Part shown: piece after piece, positions 1-13,272 of the stretch
How the letters are laid out: every line of letters starts with the position of its first letter
How positions within the stretch are numbered: the stretch's first letter is position 1
Assembly: GCF_964355755.1 (NCBI RefSeq)
Contig: NC_092672.1
Span: 2,792,001 to 2,852,000, forward strand
From: Antedon mediterranea
Lineage: Eukaryota > Echinodermata > Crinoidea > Comatulida > Antedonidae
Reading direction: 5' to 3'
Length of the DNA: 60,000 nucleotides
The notes under the pieces: model-generated
What the model was told of the DNA's origin: nothing
What the model saw: the letters and a program-made list of their open reading frames with translations, nothing else
The model's database searches: none
Position numbers and translations under genes: made by a program

Positions 1-3000
1 TGGCTATGTATAACTTTCAAACACTAATTTAGTCACGAATGTCTCAAAATACCCAACGTAATGAAATCCACGAATTGAGGTTTGGGATATTTCATTCAGT
101 TAACTGACTTTAACTGACCCCATTCTAATAAATCCAAAGTATTTTTTTACAGTTTGAAAAATTCAAAGTTTTAGAATTCTAAAATAGAATAAATAACTGT
201 AAAAATATGAAAAAAAAGTGTTATAATATTTAAAATAACTTGAGCACCTTTCAATAAAAGGTTAATAAAAAAATGCCATAAAACATTTTTTTTAAATAAC
301 ACTTGTTTCGACACAATTTGCAAATGTTTTATTTGAGATAGAGTTGTAAATTTAATATGTTACTAGATAGAAAAAACCAAATGTATTTATTATGAGTCCA
401 TCATGTACATCATGTGTGCAGGGCACAGGGATTCATGATACTAATAATAATGTGAGAAAATGTATAAAGTATATTTTATTGGGCAAGAGAAGGCTTAAAG
501 TTATACACTGTTCAGAAGTCAATACTTTAGCTGTTCTATTGTCAAAAATGTTGGCCTGTTTTTAATCCAACCTGAATAAAAAATTGTGTACGATTATTAT
601 ACAATAAGCACTTATCAGCATGAAGAAATAAGTTACAAGCAAATAACTGCAAGGAAAAAAATGGTTGTTTTTTTATTTATTTTGAGATGTTTCTTTGTAA
701 AGTTGCTTTCTTCATCCTTATGATACTGTACCTTTCTTCAGTGTTGCCGAGGAAATACTTCCCTAAATCGGGGTGGCAAATTTGTGAGTATCTCCCGGAC
801 TGCGGATGTTTCTGGGTGTCTTGGTCAGGTTTCACTGTGTCTGGTTGTTTTGCTGTATCTGCCTATATCTTTGTTTCTATTGGTAAGTAGGTGCACTGTG
901 TATAGTACCTTGGTTCACTTATTTTTTTGATGCGTTTCTAGTTGCTTAACTTTCTACTGTAAGCTCCATAATTGCAGAATGGAAATATTAAAATATTCTG
1001 AAAAAAAAATAAATAAATTGTTTAATAGTTTATTTTGTCAACAATAAAAAATATGGAAAAATAAATTGAAATTTTCTTGTACGAACGTCAACTTCCATTC
1101 AAACCCAAAGGTTGCTAGCCAATCAAATTTCTTGTGTAATACGAAGCCTGTAATCCTTAAATACCATCAAAGATAGAATTAAACCAGTTCTTAAGATGGC
1201 AATAAATTACATATAAGTAGAAAGCTGTGTTACATTTTTTACTTCAAACTAGGTTTAAACTTGAAATATTTTGAAATATTTTGCAATATGCTTGCATATA
1301 TGAGGTAATCTGCTCCTAAGATGACCCTGGGTTTGAGATGATTTTTGTCAAGCGTATTATACATGCGACTGCCAATAGGGGTTGTTTATCAAATTCACGT
1401 CTGAGCGTAAGATACAAACTTAAAAATAAATCACACACTATGTACGTAACTTTTAGAAAACTGATTTCTTTCAAACATGTTTAATTTCATCTCAATATTG
1501 ACTTTTAAAAACTTCTAATATTTTTTTTACAAAATACATCACTTGGTTTTGTTTTCTCTTTTAATATTCAATCTATCATCGAGTAAAGAATATTTATTTA
1601 TTCTATTTTATTTATGATCTAATCTAGCACAGTGTCAAACATTAATGTAAGAAACATCAGGTATTTCTTCTGAAACTTGTAAAAAGAATACACATTGAAC
1701 GAATATACCTTTTCACGTGTGTATATATAACATGAACCAAATGCACATACAGTAATGGGACCAACCAGAAACTGATTTTATTACCGAGTAATTTCAGAAA
1801 CAAGACACTGTCCTATTATTGTGAGCATTATCTTTATCCGTATCATTTCTTTTAAACTTGTCATGAAAACACAAACACGTTTATATTTGCTTCTCAAGTA
1901 TAAGAAATCGTTTTGTCCCAGTTATAGCACAAGCATTAGTTGCAAAATGTGCCCTACTTTTTTTCTTTCTTCCCCTGTTTTTTTTTCTTTTCTATGAGAA
2001 TTTAAGTTCATCATTGATAAACTTTTGTAGGCTTTGTAATGAGGATTTACACAACTTGCAAGTCTTTTCATTTGTTTATATTTATACAGAAATTGTTTTC
2101 TTTCAGTTTTAGCATTTTACTGAAATCTTCAACTTTTGCTCTAGTTTTTCTTTTTTCTCCTTTCTGTGCATAAAATTTGGGTTTTCGTTGAAGAGGATTA
2201 GGACATTTTCAGAGATTTTCTATTAACAATTATCTCTTTGATAAACTTAATCTCAATTGACGTCTAAGTGGTCCAGGGGGTTGGGTTTGGACCTTAATAT
2301 CCGGTTGATAGCATTTCCTCAATGGGCTCTTTACAATTTCCCACTGCGCCCCTTAATCTTTGATCGCTGTTGGCCTTGACCCTTCCAATGGAAGAATGCT
2401 TTTGCATGGACAGTTAAATGAATAGATGATTGATTGAATAGTTTCAATCTTATCAATTTGTTAAATCTGTATGAAACAAATAAACTTATTAGTCTGTTCC
2501 TTCAACTTCTGTGATTTAAAGTTTGTGTTGATGACAATTGAGATTTATCTTATATTATCTTAATATCTATATTATCGTGAGGTACAGTACTATGATCTAT
2601 TTTTTTTAAACAAAGATCTATGATAAACTGAATGATAGGGAGTACAACAATTCGTTTGTGATATTATCATTTAATTTAATGCTGTACTGACAGGTTTAAG
2701 TACATCCCGAGGTAAAAACACGCTCTAAAATAGCCACGTTTCTAATTACTAAAACAGCATACCATCTGTGAATTATCATTTTTTTTTTCACTTTTGTTAA
2801 AGTATCTTTAATTCTATTTCAATTTGTATTATTTAATATAAATAATTAGTAATTGTTTATAGTGTAATTTCATGTTTTGTTCCTTTAATTAATTTACTAT
2901 TTATGTCTTGTCTTGTCTGAGTTGCTGAATTATGAGGTTTAAAACATAAATTGAATTTTCTAAATGTCGTACCATACTCAGGAAAACTTGAGCGTATCAG

Positions 3001-4030
3001 TTGATATGTTGTGCGCATAGGTGAGTATTTCATTACCATTAAAACTGGGTGACTTGCTTAAAAGTCACAGTTTTCACTTAAATATGAAGTTTGTTCAACG
3101 AATGGGCAATATATCATCTACAGATTAATCTATAACGATCTTCGCTAGGAATTTCACGCTTGCTTCAAATAGACTTAATAACGAATTTATCTACGATCAT
3201 AGCATTCTTAATCTTCTAGGGGACTGAATAAGGTCTCCTACCTATATCACATTATTAAATGTTTAAATTAATATTAATTAATATTTTTACTGTACTGAAT
3301 TTGTGTTGTTCATTTATATTTTTTTTAAAGTATTGGAATTTGATTTTTTTTAATACCTTCTCCAATAGTAAGTCACACAATTCTTTTTTTTTTATTTGGA
3401 TGGACTTAATAAAATGTCAATCTAAGCATTTATATAACAATAAAATGTGCCAAGATGTAATCCAATATATTTATTAAACTCCACCAAAACTCATCCAAAA
3501 CAATTTTTATAGGTTAATTACATTCAGAAAACAAGATACTTTTTTCCAGAAAATCAGATACACATTCTAAAAAATCAAATGAATGAGTTCTGTTTGGGAA
3601 AGAGTACTAGTCAAAGTTTAACAATTATTTTAACAATTTTTGTAAAAGGTCATTTGGATTGGACCTTGAACACAACTTTAGACTGGAAGATATTCTTTAT
3701 TTAAGCCAACAAGATTACAGAAAAAAGGTATTAAAAGTAGGGGAAGAATACAAGTGAAAAACATTGTTTTTATGTCCTTGTAAAATACTATTCTATTCCA
3801 ACATAGAAGGTTTTGCCAAGTCATTTGTTTAAAGACGATAATTAAGATTATTCACTACGCTCAAGAATAATTCAAATTCAAATTTTGAACTAAATATAGT
3901 ACAAATTGGCCAAGTAAAATTAATTACAGTATTCAACACAAATGATATTAGATTTATAATGACAACTGTCAGTTTCTTTAATTAAATTAGTGAATTGTGT
4001 GATTATATAAGCTCAAATATTTCCTTCTCG

Positions 4031-4172
4031 CCCTTTATACTGTCATTGCTAATATAATAAATAATGTGCATGAGCTCACTACAATAGTATGTTCTCACCC
4101 TTTATACTATCATTGCTAATATAATAAATAATGTGCATGAGCTCACTACAATAGTATGTTCTCACCCTTTAG
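4031..4172. repeat. 67-bp direct tandem duplication
   Basis: CCCTTTATAC begins at 4031 and again at 4098, and CCCTTTAG at 4165. The two full units differ at a single position near the start (GTCATT versus ATCATT), so the duplication is recent. Confidence 0.9.
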
Positions 4173-4732
4173 TTCTTTTTTCCTCTTAATTTCAGAAACC
4201 TTTTAAAAGTTCTTTTTTTCCCAGACCCTTTATTCTCACAATTTTTTAAATTTTATTTCAGAAATGGTTTTCAATTTTCATAATAAAATCATGGGATTAA
4301 ATTGTAGTCCTTTATAAAGTACCTAATAATTTTCTATTTATTTCTAATATGGGAAATCAAATATTTACTATGTAAATAATTGGTTTGTATGTGATATATA
4401 TACCGGTATAGGCTCTAAAGAAAACTAATTTCTGTTATAGTAATATTGAACATAATATTCCTTCCATACCTTAGTCATTTTTTTCAAATTTTGTCACGCT
4501 ATATGGCGAATCATTAAATTGGAATTAAGAAACAAATTTGAAATTTGAATCTTTTAGAAGAACTTCCGTTTGCCCCATTTAATGTTAAAATAAAGGAAAT
4601 GTTGTTGGCTTTACCCAGTTTTCATAAACTTTTGGGAATTCATGAAAATTGCTGACTAAAATAAAAACGAATAGAAAACGAAACGATAAAATTATAACCT
4701 ATATTTTAAAAAGGTTAAATATGGAATTTATC

Positions 4733-4783
4733 AACATGTCCCCCTTGTTTCGTATCAACATGTCCCCCTTGTTGCTTATCAAC
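4733..4783. repeat. short tandem repeat TATCAACATGTCCCCCTTGT
   Basis: The 20-base motif occurs twice in direct succession, followed by a third start (TATCAACA). Confidence 0.8.
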
Positions 4784-4990
4784 AAAGTTCTCTATACTTA
4801 ACTATTTAAAATTAACATGTATAATCATGTAATTCAATTAAAGATATATGATAACTGATAATTATTATATTACATTTTTGCTAAAAATTCAACATTTTAA
4901 AGTAAAGTGAATAAAAAAAAAATTATATGTTACATTGAACAGAACGATTCACACCTTCTTTACAACAATAAGCTTGCACACTTACACTTA

Positions 4991-5853
4991 GGCCCCGTTT
5001 CTGCTGCCAAAAATATACCGTATATATACGGTATATTTTATATACGGTATATTTTTTGGCAGCAGAAATGGGTCTCATAAAAAATATACCGTATATATAT
5101 GCGGTATATATACCGCATAAATATCCCCATCGTTTGTGGATATTATACGGTATATTCCAAAATATACCGTATATTTCGTACCCCGTTTCTGCTGCACTCA
5201 AAATATACCGTATATGTGACCCGGCCCATGACACGAGGTCAAAAACAGAGCGTGACGCGTTTGTTTGGTTTTTCTGCTGCATTGACACACACGTGTATAA
5301 TAAGCAAGCAACAGATCAAAATATCACTGTGGACTGAAGAAATAACTATTTTTGCAATTCAATTGTGGGGAGAAGCGAAGGTTGGGGGGAGACTACATGG
5401 CAACAGAAGAGATACCGAGATTTACAAAAGTATCTCAAACAAAATAAAAGCAGAATTTGTAGACTTAATAACGCCAAAGTTATCGGCAAACGCCGTCGTC
5501 TTCTCTGCATAAATGTAGTCAATGCCCATTCTACATTTCTAGATTGTTTGTGCGATGTAAATTCGTTGCCACTTCTGATCATTATTTAAAATAGAAAGCA
5601 ATGCTAAGACGTTTTGAGAAACCATCATTGTTTTGTTTTTGTCATGTAACCTCACTACACGAGACTCTAGGTCAATCCATACTTCCGTCTCACAAAATGC
5701 ATTTTGGGTATATGAAAGCCAACTTTTTTTATAGCCCACCCACGAAGTATGTGCAGCGGAAACGGTGCACGAATTTCATATACGGTATATATACGGTATA
5801 TTTATACGGTATATTTATACGGTATATTTGGGATTGGCAGCAGAAACAGGGCC
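4991..5853. mobile_element. Harbinger/Tourist-like inverted-repeat element with self-complementary core
   Basis: The left end GGCCCCGTTTCTGCTGCC is answered by GGCAGCAGAAACAGGGCC at the right end. TTA flanks both ends (4988-4990 and 5854-5856), matching the TWA target duplication of PIF/Harbinger elements. The interior is rich in ATATACCGTATAT palindromes, and a mini-copy of the element (4990-5075) is nested at its left end. The overlapping open frames here are artefacts of palindromic sequence; I see no transposase. Confidence 0.75.
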
Positions 5854-5856
5854 TTA

Positions 5857-8360
5857 TAGAACATCACACAAACTGCCAAGATTTTGAATTGAATTAAATG
5901 TTGATATTAACTACGATTTTACAATGACAATTGACATTGTGTTGTGAGGTGGTTGACCTTTTGTTGGTTTTTAATTAAAAATAGTACAAAGCTGAATACT
6001 AAAAACAACAATTCCTTTTCCTTGTAATACTGTATCCCTAATAGATTTATTATCTTTCAAACAAAATATTGATCCTTTTTAATTTTGCTTTCATTATTAT
6101 TAAACTACATTTTGTTTGTACCTGTATTAAAATTGAATAAATGTTTAGTTGATCGAGATATTGTCATTTAAAACAAATGTACAACATAACATCATGATAA
6201 AAACATCATGTATCAATGTTATTCATGATGGAGAGTTTGCTGTACCAGAATTTCTAAATTACATTTTAAATGGTATCTTTACTTTTAAAATAAAATGACC
6301 AACCATTCCCTTGACCTCATCCTATAAGTCCCCAGGGGTCAATTTGCCACATATGATAGAGCAACACACCTTCACTTTTTAAATGATCTTGTTGGTCAAT
6401 ATATGGGCAAGCTGTTCACATCATTATAAAACAAAATACAGCATGACATTTGAAGGTCTAGTCTGGGCAGGGTGACCCTCTATTTGTATTGAAGGTAAAG
6501 GGACACAAAGCCATCACATGACCTTAATTTAGCCTTTAGGCCCATTGGTTCTTGTCGGGCCTTCCAGGTGAGCCAGCATGGGGGAAATCACTAAATTACA
6601 TACTTTCTCTCACACTGACACAGACAAATTAATGTTTTTAGTTTATACAGTATATAATAATAAGCTGCCACAACATTCTTCTTGTATTAAACAATTTCGT
6701 TGGCAGGTTTGAAACATGTGTTATAAGTTATAGGAAAAGATCAAATAACATATAAAAATTGATATGTAAATTAATAATGAAAAATCAGAATATATTTTGT
6801 TTGACTACATAAAAAATGTTTGCGTTAACATGAACAGAGAGAGAACTGAAAACAACTTTTGATCAATGTTCTCTGAAAAAATGTTCAAGACATTATATAT
6901 ACTATGATGTGAAATTACAGTATAACCAGTATAATCTTTCTGAAAAAAATTAATTAAATATTGTCTTTATATACGAGGAAAAAAGTCTATGAATAATTCC
7001 TAGTAGTCTGAAAAAGGAGCAGGTGCAATCAAGGCTACGTACCCCCTCTGCTGTTATTAGATACCGAGATTTGATATCAAAGATACTTGATGGGTTTGAA
7101 ATAATCTCATGTTACGAGATCAGGCATACCCCATGTGGCATACACCCTACACCAAAAAACCAACAAAAACCTGGATCAATGTCACTGTTGTTGTATGCGA
7201 AAACGCACAAAACATGGCCAAAACAGCTTACCTTTCGCATATTCCATCATACATAATACCCTTTTCTAATTACGATGGGGGAAGGTGATACTAAGAAGCG
7301 AATAAAACAGACAAACTGTACACTCTTTTTTCCCCACGTTTAAAAAGCCCCCAAGAAATCATTCATTTTGCATGTTAGAAATAGGATTTTAAAGTTAGTT
7401 TAGTTTTTACGTAGACAAAGCATTTCCAAGCATAAAATAATTTTTGTTGGAAGCTGTTTTCCAAAATGTGAAATTTCACCATTGTCAGCAGTAAAAAAGA
7501 CATCCATTAAATCCTTTGTGTACCTCCTCAAACAGAAACTGACACACCCACATCTTATTTGAACACTATTTCTATTTCTGGGGAATAGCGGGGACGGATG
7601 ATGGGAAGAAGGAAATAAACAACAGAATTAACACAATGCTACTTAAACCCTCTTTAACCTTTTCCTTATTAATACTTCTTATCTGCTAGAAGCATCAAAT
7701 TGCAGCATGTTTCTGTCTCGATCTCTGTGATTGGATAAAAGTTGTTCTCTAGTAGAAATGATTAACAACACTTCACACATCACTTTCTCAGACTTGAGAC
7801 GTTTTATGGATTTATGTTATTATTTAACATATTACATTTATTCAATTGATTTGTTGTTTTAGTTGAGAATCCCTCTAAATAAACTGTATTTTTAAAACCA
7901 TATTTTCACATACAACAAGGAATACTGTGTACAGTAATATATGATGAAACTAGACAACTAGGCACGATATAGACAAGAAAGTTTTATGTGGGTATTGGTT
8001 CAACATTTGTTTGTTTTATAATAATGAACTAGTTTTTCTTCAATAATATTGATATAGCAATCCCAATCTTTGATTTTAAACCCATTTCCTCATGTTGTCT
8101 GAATACTTTACATTTCCAACAGTCATTTCTGACTTGCATCCATTCCTGCTGTTCTAGTGGTTAATTCATTGAACCTTATCAAGACCCCCTTTGGTACATA
8201 TTTACAAGGTCAATTGTAATGAGTTTTCAAACTCTCTAATTTTTCCCTAGCTGATTAGAGAATACTCAAGGTGGGCTAAGTTTTACCTTGACAGTGTATT
8301 AATGGAAAACTGATCCCTCTAAAGACAGGCCTTGGTTCACTTGTTAGTTCACTGCAACTA
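5857..8360. other. no gene seen
   Basis: A+T-rich sequence with no protein-like frame, RNA gene or clear repeat array. Confidence 0.55.
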
Positions 8361-9442
8361 AGGCCCTGTTCAGACCCATGGCGTTAGACCGTTTTAGCGT
8401 ACAACGTTACTAGCAAGGTCACGTTACAAACCGCAGAGGAAAAAACGAGGTGTTCAGACCCATAGCGTACGATTATCGTTACAACGGAAGTACGTCATCC
8501 AGGTTGTTTCTAGTTGCATATTCATGTGCTCTTACCCACGTGTTTTCATCATTATTTCCACTGTATATAGGCCTAGATCTCAGCCCTACAATTATGACAA
8601 AATTTGCCGTAAATAAAACATACCTCAGCATTTATTTAAGAAAAATATAGTAAAGCCAAATTTCTGTTTCTATTGTTTTTATTTTGTAGCAAAAAACATT
8701 TTCCCCAGGCTCTTGCGTTACGAAAATAAAGCAGGCCTCCTAATGATGAAGAAAAAATTGATTGTGATTAGTCTATCCAGTCCAGTCAAAGATTATATTC
8801 CAACCCAGTCCAGTCGGTTGCTAATAACCCTTAACTTGCTAAAAAAAGGGACCCAGCTCTCTTGTTTGTTTACTGAATTTGTTAGGAGTTAGGGGGTTCA
8901 GCATTAAACTTGTCCAGTCTAGTCTGCCTTGTATGAATGAGTGACTTGATGTCGACCCACGCTAGTTTTTAGCTTGAATGAAATGCGTGAATGGCTCTAG
9001 GCCTAGCTAGGCCTAAAACCGGATGGGACCGTAGTCCCTATGTTTAAATACAAGGTGCATTTATTTATGTCATTTGTTAGAAAATATAATGGTAATAATC
9101 AGTTGATAATAGTTTGTAGCCTTTGTAACAGTTGTATTTGTAGTGTAGTTAGGCCTTATTTATTCTTGCCTTTTTGTTATTGAAATCCATCTCACACATT
9201 GACGATACAAGATGTCAGCCTAGGTCAAACCTTGTTTCGCGTCATAACAGGAAACGTTGTGATTGGATACAACGTTGACTTACAGTAGCGTCGTACGCTA
9301 AAACGGTACTATCAACCGTTTTCCACTACAACGCTACAACCGTTGTACGACGCGTTGTACGCTAATCCCCAACTGTTCAGACACACATTCTTTTAGCGTC
9401 GTACGCTAAAACGGTCTAACGCCATGGGTCTGAACAGGGCCT
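8361..9442. mobile_element. 1.08-kb inverted-repeat element, Harbinger-like ends
   Basis: The left end AGGCCCTGTTCAGACCCATG matches the reverse complement of the right end over more than 40 bases, continuing into GCGTTAGACCGTTTTAGCG. Sub-terminal copies of the GTACGCTAAAACGG motif recur near 9290-9420. Flanks are TAA on the left and TCA on the right, an imperfect TWA target. No transposase reading frame is visible, so it is non-autonomous. Confidence 0.7.
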
Positions 9443-10204
9443 CAACCATGGATGGAGGCCTACAAAGAATACTTCAACACTTACAGTTACTATTGATAAG
9501 TAGCACAGATTTCCCCAAAGATTGAGTAAAGTAAGAAATGACATTGACAAACTAATAATCACACAGTGTGGACTATCAAATATTTATCTGGATGTTCGAT
9601 TAAATTAAATACATTAAATATTTAATTTGGTGTTAGGCAATCATTTTTTTAAAATAAATGCAGATTACATATTTTTTCTCAGATGTTCTATAGTATATTT
9701 TGATGTTTTAGTTTATCCTTAAAATTATTTGTACTTTGCAACTCTTTTTCAAACATAAAACATGTTTACCTGTAATATATATACTTATTTTTACTGTAAT
9801 TCTAACATATGTTGTGTTTTCCATTGAGTAAATTACAACAATATTTAATATTATATTATTAATATAATCATATGATTGTCACTAGGGGATATTAATAATT
9901 GTTTACATGCTTTCCAGAAACCTCCTGAAGCCATCACAATCAACTATATTATTATTTTTTTATTACGATGTTTCCTTTTACACAGACAATCAATAATTCT
10001 TGGTTTAAATAGGCTACTTACATTTGCCTACATTGTTCTTTACCATGCAGAAGAGGTATTTCTGATATATAATTTAATAAATTGTATTTCTGAAATATAA
10101 TTTAATAAATTAAAACGGTAAAATTCACTTTTATACTGCCTGAGTTTCTATTATAAGTAATAACTCCTTGTTATATAACGAACATTACAAATGTAAATTC
10201 AAAT
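9443..10204. other. no gene seen
   Basis: A+T-rich; a short TTTCTGA/TATAATTTAATAAAT duplication at 10060-10110 is the only structure noted. Confidence 0.5.
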
Positions 10205-10372
10205 TGCTGAAAAATGACAATGCTGTGAATATCAGGACCTGGATAGATCTCAATGGAGATACTGTACAAATAAAAGAAGCAAAAAGCTAATCAAAACGAT
10301 AGAAAACAGGCAAAAAATTTGCAGAGATCTCGGGGAGACACTAGCTCTTCGTTTCAGTGCAAGTGAGAGAAT
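10205..10372 (+). mobile_element. divergent copy of the 48-bp-module repeat family
   Basis: Contains one module starting AAAAATGACAATGCTGTG and ending CTCAATGGAGATAC, then AGCAAAAAGCTAATCAAAAC, then a tail GCAGAGATCTCGGGGAGACA matching the tail of the 21.9-kb copy at lower identity. Confidence 0.6.
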
Positions 10373-12235
10373 TCTGACAAGATTGTGTTATACAGGGAGC
10401 TGTATTAAGAACAGTACAGTACGGTACTGTAAAATCACCTGCTTTTATTTATTGTACATAAACATAACCTATTTGTATGAATATTAATTTAAATATTTGA
10501 ACAACAAATTGTGATTTTCCTCTCTATTTCCAAGCTGTGGACTACCTACCAATGAATATGATAACGATGTTTGATTAATGATATAAAATATGAATAAGGA
10601 TGAGCAAAAATTTCCATCTTTAATCCATTTGCAGTATGAAATAAATACTACCATGGGTCAACGACATCACATAGGAAAGTAAACAAGCAGTAAAGTAGGT
10701 CACATGTTCATCTCTCAGACAGTTTCATTTTCAGTCTTGTTTCTAAGCTAGGCCTGGTAATCTTTCTTATCTTCCACATTGAAGATGCATTAAAACTAGC
10801 TCATTGTACATCAATGGTAATGCTCCTGCCTCCTTAAACACGGCTAACTTTCCCTCCCCCAATCTATATCTACGGAAGGATTATACATCGTTTCCATCAT
10901 GTTTAAAAAAAATTACTTTTATCTATGTCACTGGTGATGTTGTATTCGTTTGAATTCATTTAAAATTAACTATTTTATCTCTCTGGTCCATACTTGCATC
11001 TTGTATGTATACGACATACATTTTCCAATTTGTCTTGATATCAATAAGATTTTGTTTTATACCTGTATACGATCACATCTAATGCCTTCTTAAAATGCAG
11101 TTTACTCCAAAAATATCTACATCTCTGATTGAAGCATTTTGTTGACATAAATTCTGCCATTTCTTAGAGATAGTGTTTATAAAACATTGTATCTGTCTGA
11201 CATGGTTTATTCAACTCAATATAGAGATTCTTCACATTAGTAGTACTTTAACTTAAGTAAGAATCAATTGGGTCGTGGACCTTATGTGCAATAAATGTAA
11301 CAAATAGCATCAACATCATCAAAGGTAACTGCCCTCCTCACAGCTGGTATAAACCAACATAAATAATCCCCTTTTTTCATTGCTAGTTTTTTTTTTATTT
11401 GTAAAATTTGGGTAAATGACACTATATTGTATTTAAAATTTTAAGCACCCTGACACTAGAGAGAACTGGCATAGAGAACCGGAAACTTTTTAATAAAATC
11501 TATTCTGCTGTTCACAAAACCTGAACACCACATGATAAACATTTACTTTTTTTCTTGAATAACATCCATCAATTTCTAATAAAATTGCAGTTGTTTAAAT
11601 CTGAATGGTCATTATCACTCCACAATCCTAAAGACCCTATAAAAATCCACTCCGGTCTCTCAAGCCTCTTCATGAAATTCAGATGGATAGGCATTAAAAG
11701 TTTAATCTGAGAAAGTCCCCAAATTTTCGCAACTATAGAAAAAGATCCAAATAGTCCAGTAAATATGTATTAGAAATAATTGCAAAAACAATTTTACAGA
11801 AATTTCCTTTAAACAGGTCAGATGAGATGTCAGATAGGTAGGATAGGTTTGTGGTGGTCAAGGTTAGCTTACAATTTTAACCCCTAAATACCACATGAAT
11901 GGTCAAGAATCACAACTATTTTCCCAGCTTACCAACTGTGCTTTATTCAAGGATAAGATATCAAGTTTGTATGAAATTTTAAACCGATTGTGGGCTGACG
12001 AAAACAAAGGAAGGTGCACAGTCACCAGAAAAAGTTTAAAATTAACAATTTTACAAACTATACACTTTGTACTTTAAATTTTTTAAATGTAGCCGCAAAG
12101 AATAAATATATAATAACAGTATTTTAGTAGTGTTTTAGTATGTTTTAGGATTAAAAATTGTTTTAATTAAGATGTTTTATTATATAACTAAATGGTAGTA
12201 ACAAAGATAATAAAAGGAGAAGATACAACAGTTCC
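10373..12235. other. no gene seen
   Basis: A+T-rich non-coding sequence without a supported exon or repeat array. ACAGTACAGTACGGTACTGT near 10.41 kb is a small palindrome-rich patch. Confidence 0.5.
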
Positions 12236-12273
12236 GTTGGCGGCGTAAACCACATCCGGGTTACTATTTGCCT

Positions 12274-12330
12274 ACGCCTGAAGGTGGCGCACTTCTTTTT
12301 CGCTAGAAGAAGTGCGCCACCTTCAGGCGT
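12274..12330. repeat. perfect hairpin, 24-bp arms and 9-base loop
   Basis: Arms 12274-12297 and 12307-12330 are exact reverse complements (ACGCCTGAAGGTGGCGCACT continuing to TCTT), G+C-rich in an A+T-rich setting, with loop TTTCGCTAG. No further pairing outside the arms. It could be a fold-back element relic or a transcribed hairpin. Confidence 0.85.
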
Positions 12331-12379
12331 GGTAAGGTAAAACTATCTATAAAAATGCAAACGATGATTATTTATCAAA

Positions 12380-12562
12380 ATGATTATCAAAATATTAATA
12401 ATATCAAAATTAGTAGAGCACAGACGCGAGAACACATCAGATCATCACGATCCATCCAAACGTGGAATTAGACGGGAACCATATCTAAAGCCCGCCATCG
12501 TTCGGCTGCTGGATTCTTACTCGTCCATGAAAGCACGTCCACGTTTCCTATCCTATACATAA
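12380..12562 (+). CDS. doubtful small open frame next to the hairpin
   Basis: Sixty codons; the part from HRRENTSDHHDPSKRGIRRE to KARPRFLSYT is G+C-rich and basic, unlike the surrounding sequence, but there is no recognisable family, no signal peptide and no good splice site around it. Listed because composition alone sets it apart. Confidence 0.15.
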   Translation: MIIKILIISKLVEHRRENTSDHHDPSKRGIRREPYLKPAIVRLLDSYSSMKARPRFLSYT

Positions 12563-12564
12563 CA

Positions 12565-13004
12565 GCGCGTACTGTTGATTCTTTACCTATTTATATTCTT
12601 TGGTAGTAACTAGATAATGATAAGTTTATTGAAAATATGCTTTTAGAATAGCCGCACGTATATATATTATAATTTCTTGATTTAATGTAGTAAAAACATG
12701 CTAATTGGTCACTCTGTAAAGAGAGAGCTAACGACAACTTCCGGATGTCAACAGTGGAAACCTTTTACCTACAATGTTGTAGAACATTAATGACCTTTGT
12801 TAATAGTGAATCATCCAATTTAGCTTATTGAGATATTTTGTGTTTAGAAGGTTCTATTTAAGATTGGCATTTAGTAAAATTGCTTTCTCCATTAATTAGG
12901 GTTAGGGTTAGCCGGTATTTGTATTAGTGCATTTATAACTGTACACATCTCTGCTCATGGTTGTCATTTTTCACATTTACAACACTAGGCCTATACTATT
13001 TCCT
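12565..13004. other. no gene seen
   Basis: A+T-rich. TTAGGGTTAGGGTTAG at about 12896-12911 is a short telomere-like run, too short to mean anything by itself. Confidence 0.5.
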
Positions 13005-13272
13005 TAAAGATGTATTGTCCTCCCAAAACATAAAAGATAAATAAATAAAGATGAATAAAATCAGACTTTGAATAGATTAGTTTGTAGCTTTAATAATCAA
13101 GTTAATCATTTCTGTAGAAATAAAAATGGAAACAAATTTATGTTTTCACTTATTTATAAAATTACAAAATAAATGGTTAAATTCAACCAAAAAGCCATTG
13201 GCTGGCAGCCAATTTGACTATTTTTTTTTTTAAATTTAAAAATAAATTTTTCAGGGGGACAATACATCTTTA
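13005..13272. mobile_element. MITE with TTAAAGATGTATTGTCC ends
   Basis: TTAAAGATGTATTGTCC on the left and GGACAATACATCTTTAA on the right are inverted repeats about 270 bases apart. The interior holds AAGCCATTGGCTGGCAGCCA, itself partly palindromic. The same end recurs at 59922. Confidence 0.7.

Larger units (their letters stand above)
1..4987. other. no gene seen; A+T-rich non-coding sequence
   Basis: No open frame with protein-like content. The only exon-like piece (about 737-887, plus) is discussed under rejected items. Contains a 67-bp tandem duplication near 4.03 kb and a short repeated CAACATGTCCCCCTTG motif near 4.74 kb. Confidence 0.6.

Noticed and set aside
737-887. Exon-like segment on the plus strand with good borders (TTCTTCAG acceptor, G|GTAAGTAG donor) and an open frame of about 50 codons
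   Set aside because: The translation (LPRKYFPKSGWQICEYL and on) is not protein-like, and the reverse complement (ACAACCAGACACAGTG to GGCAACACTGAAG) resembles a decayed tail of the 48-bp-module repeat family.
4923-5897. Cluster of overlapping open frames on both strands
   Set aside because: They arise from ATATACCGTATAT palindromes within the inverted-repeat element; residue content is Tyr/Ile-rich repetition with no domain.
12896-12911. TTAGGGTTAGGGTTAG telomere-like run
   Set aside because: Under three repeats; expected occasionally by chance and not flanked by anything telomeric.
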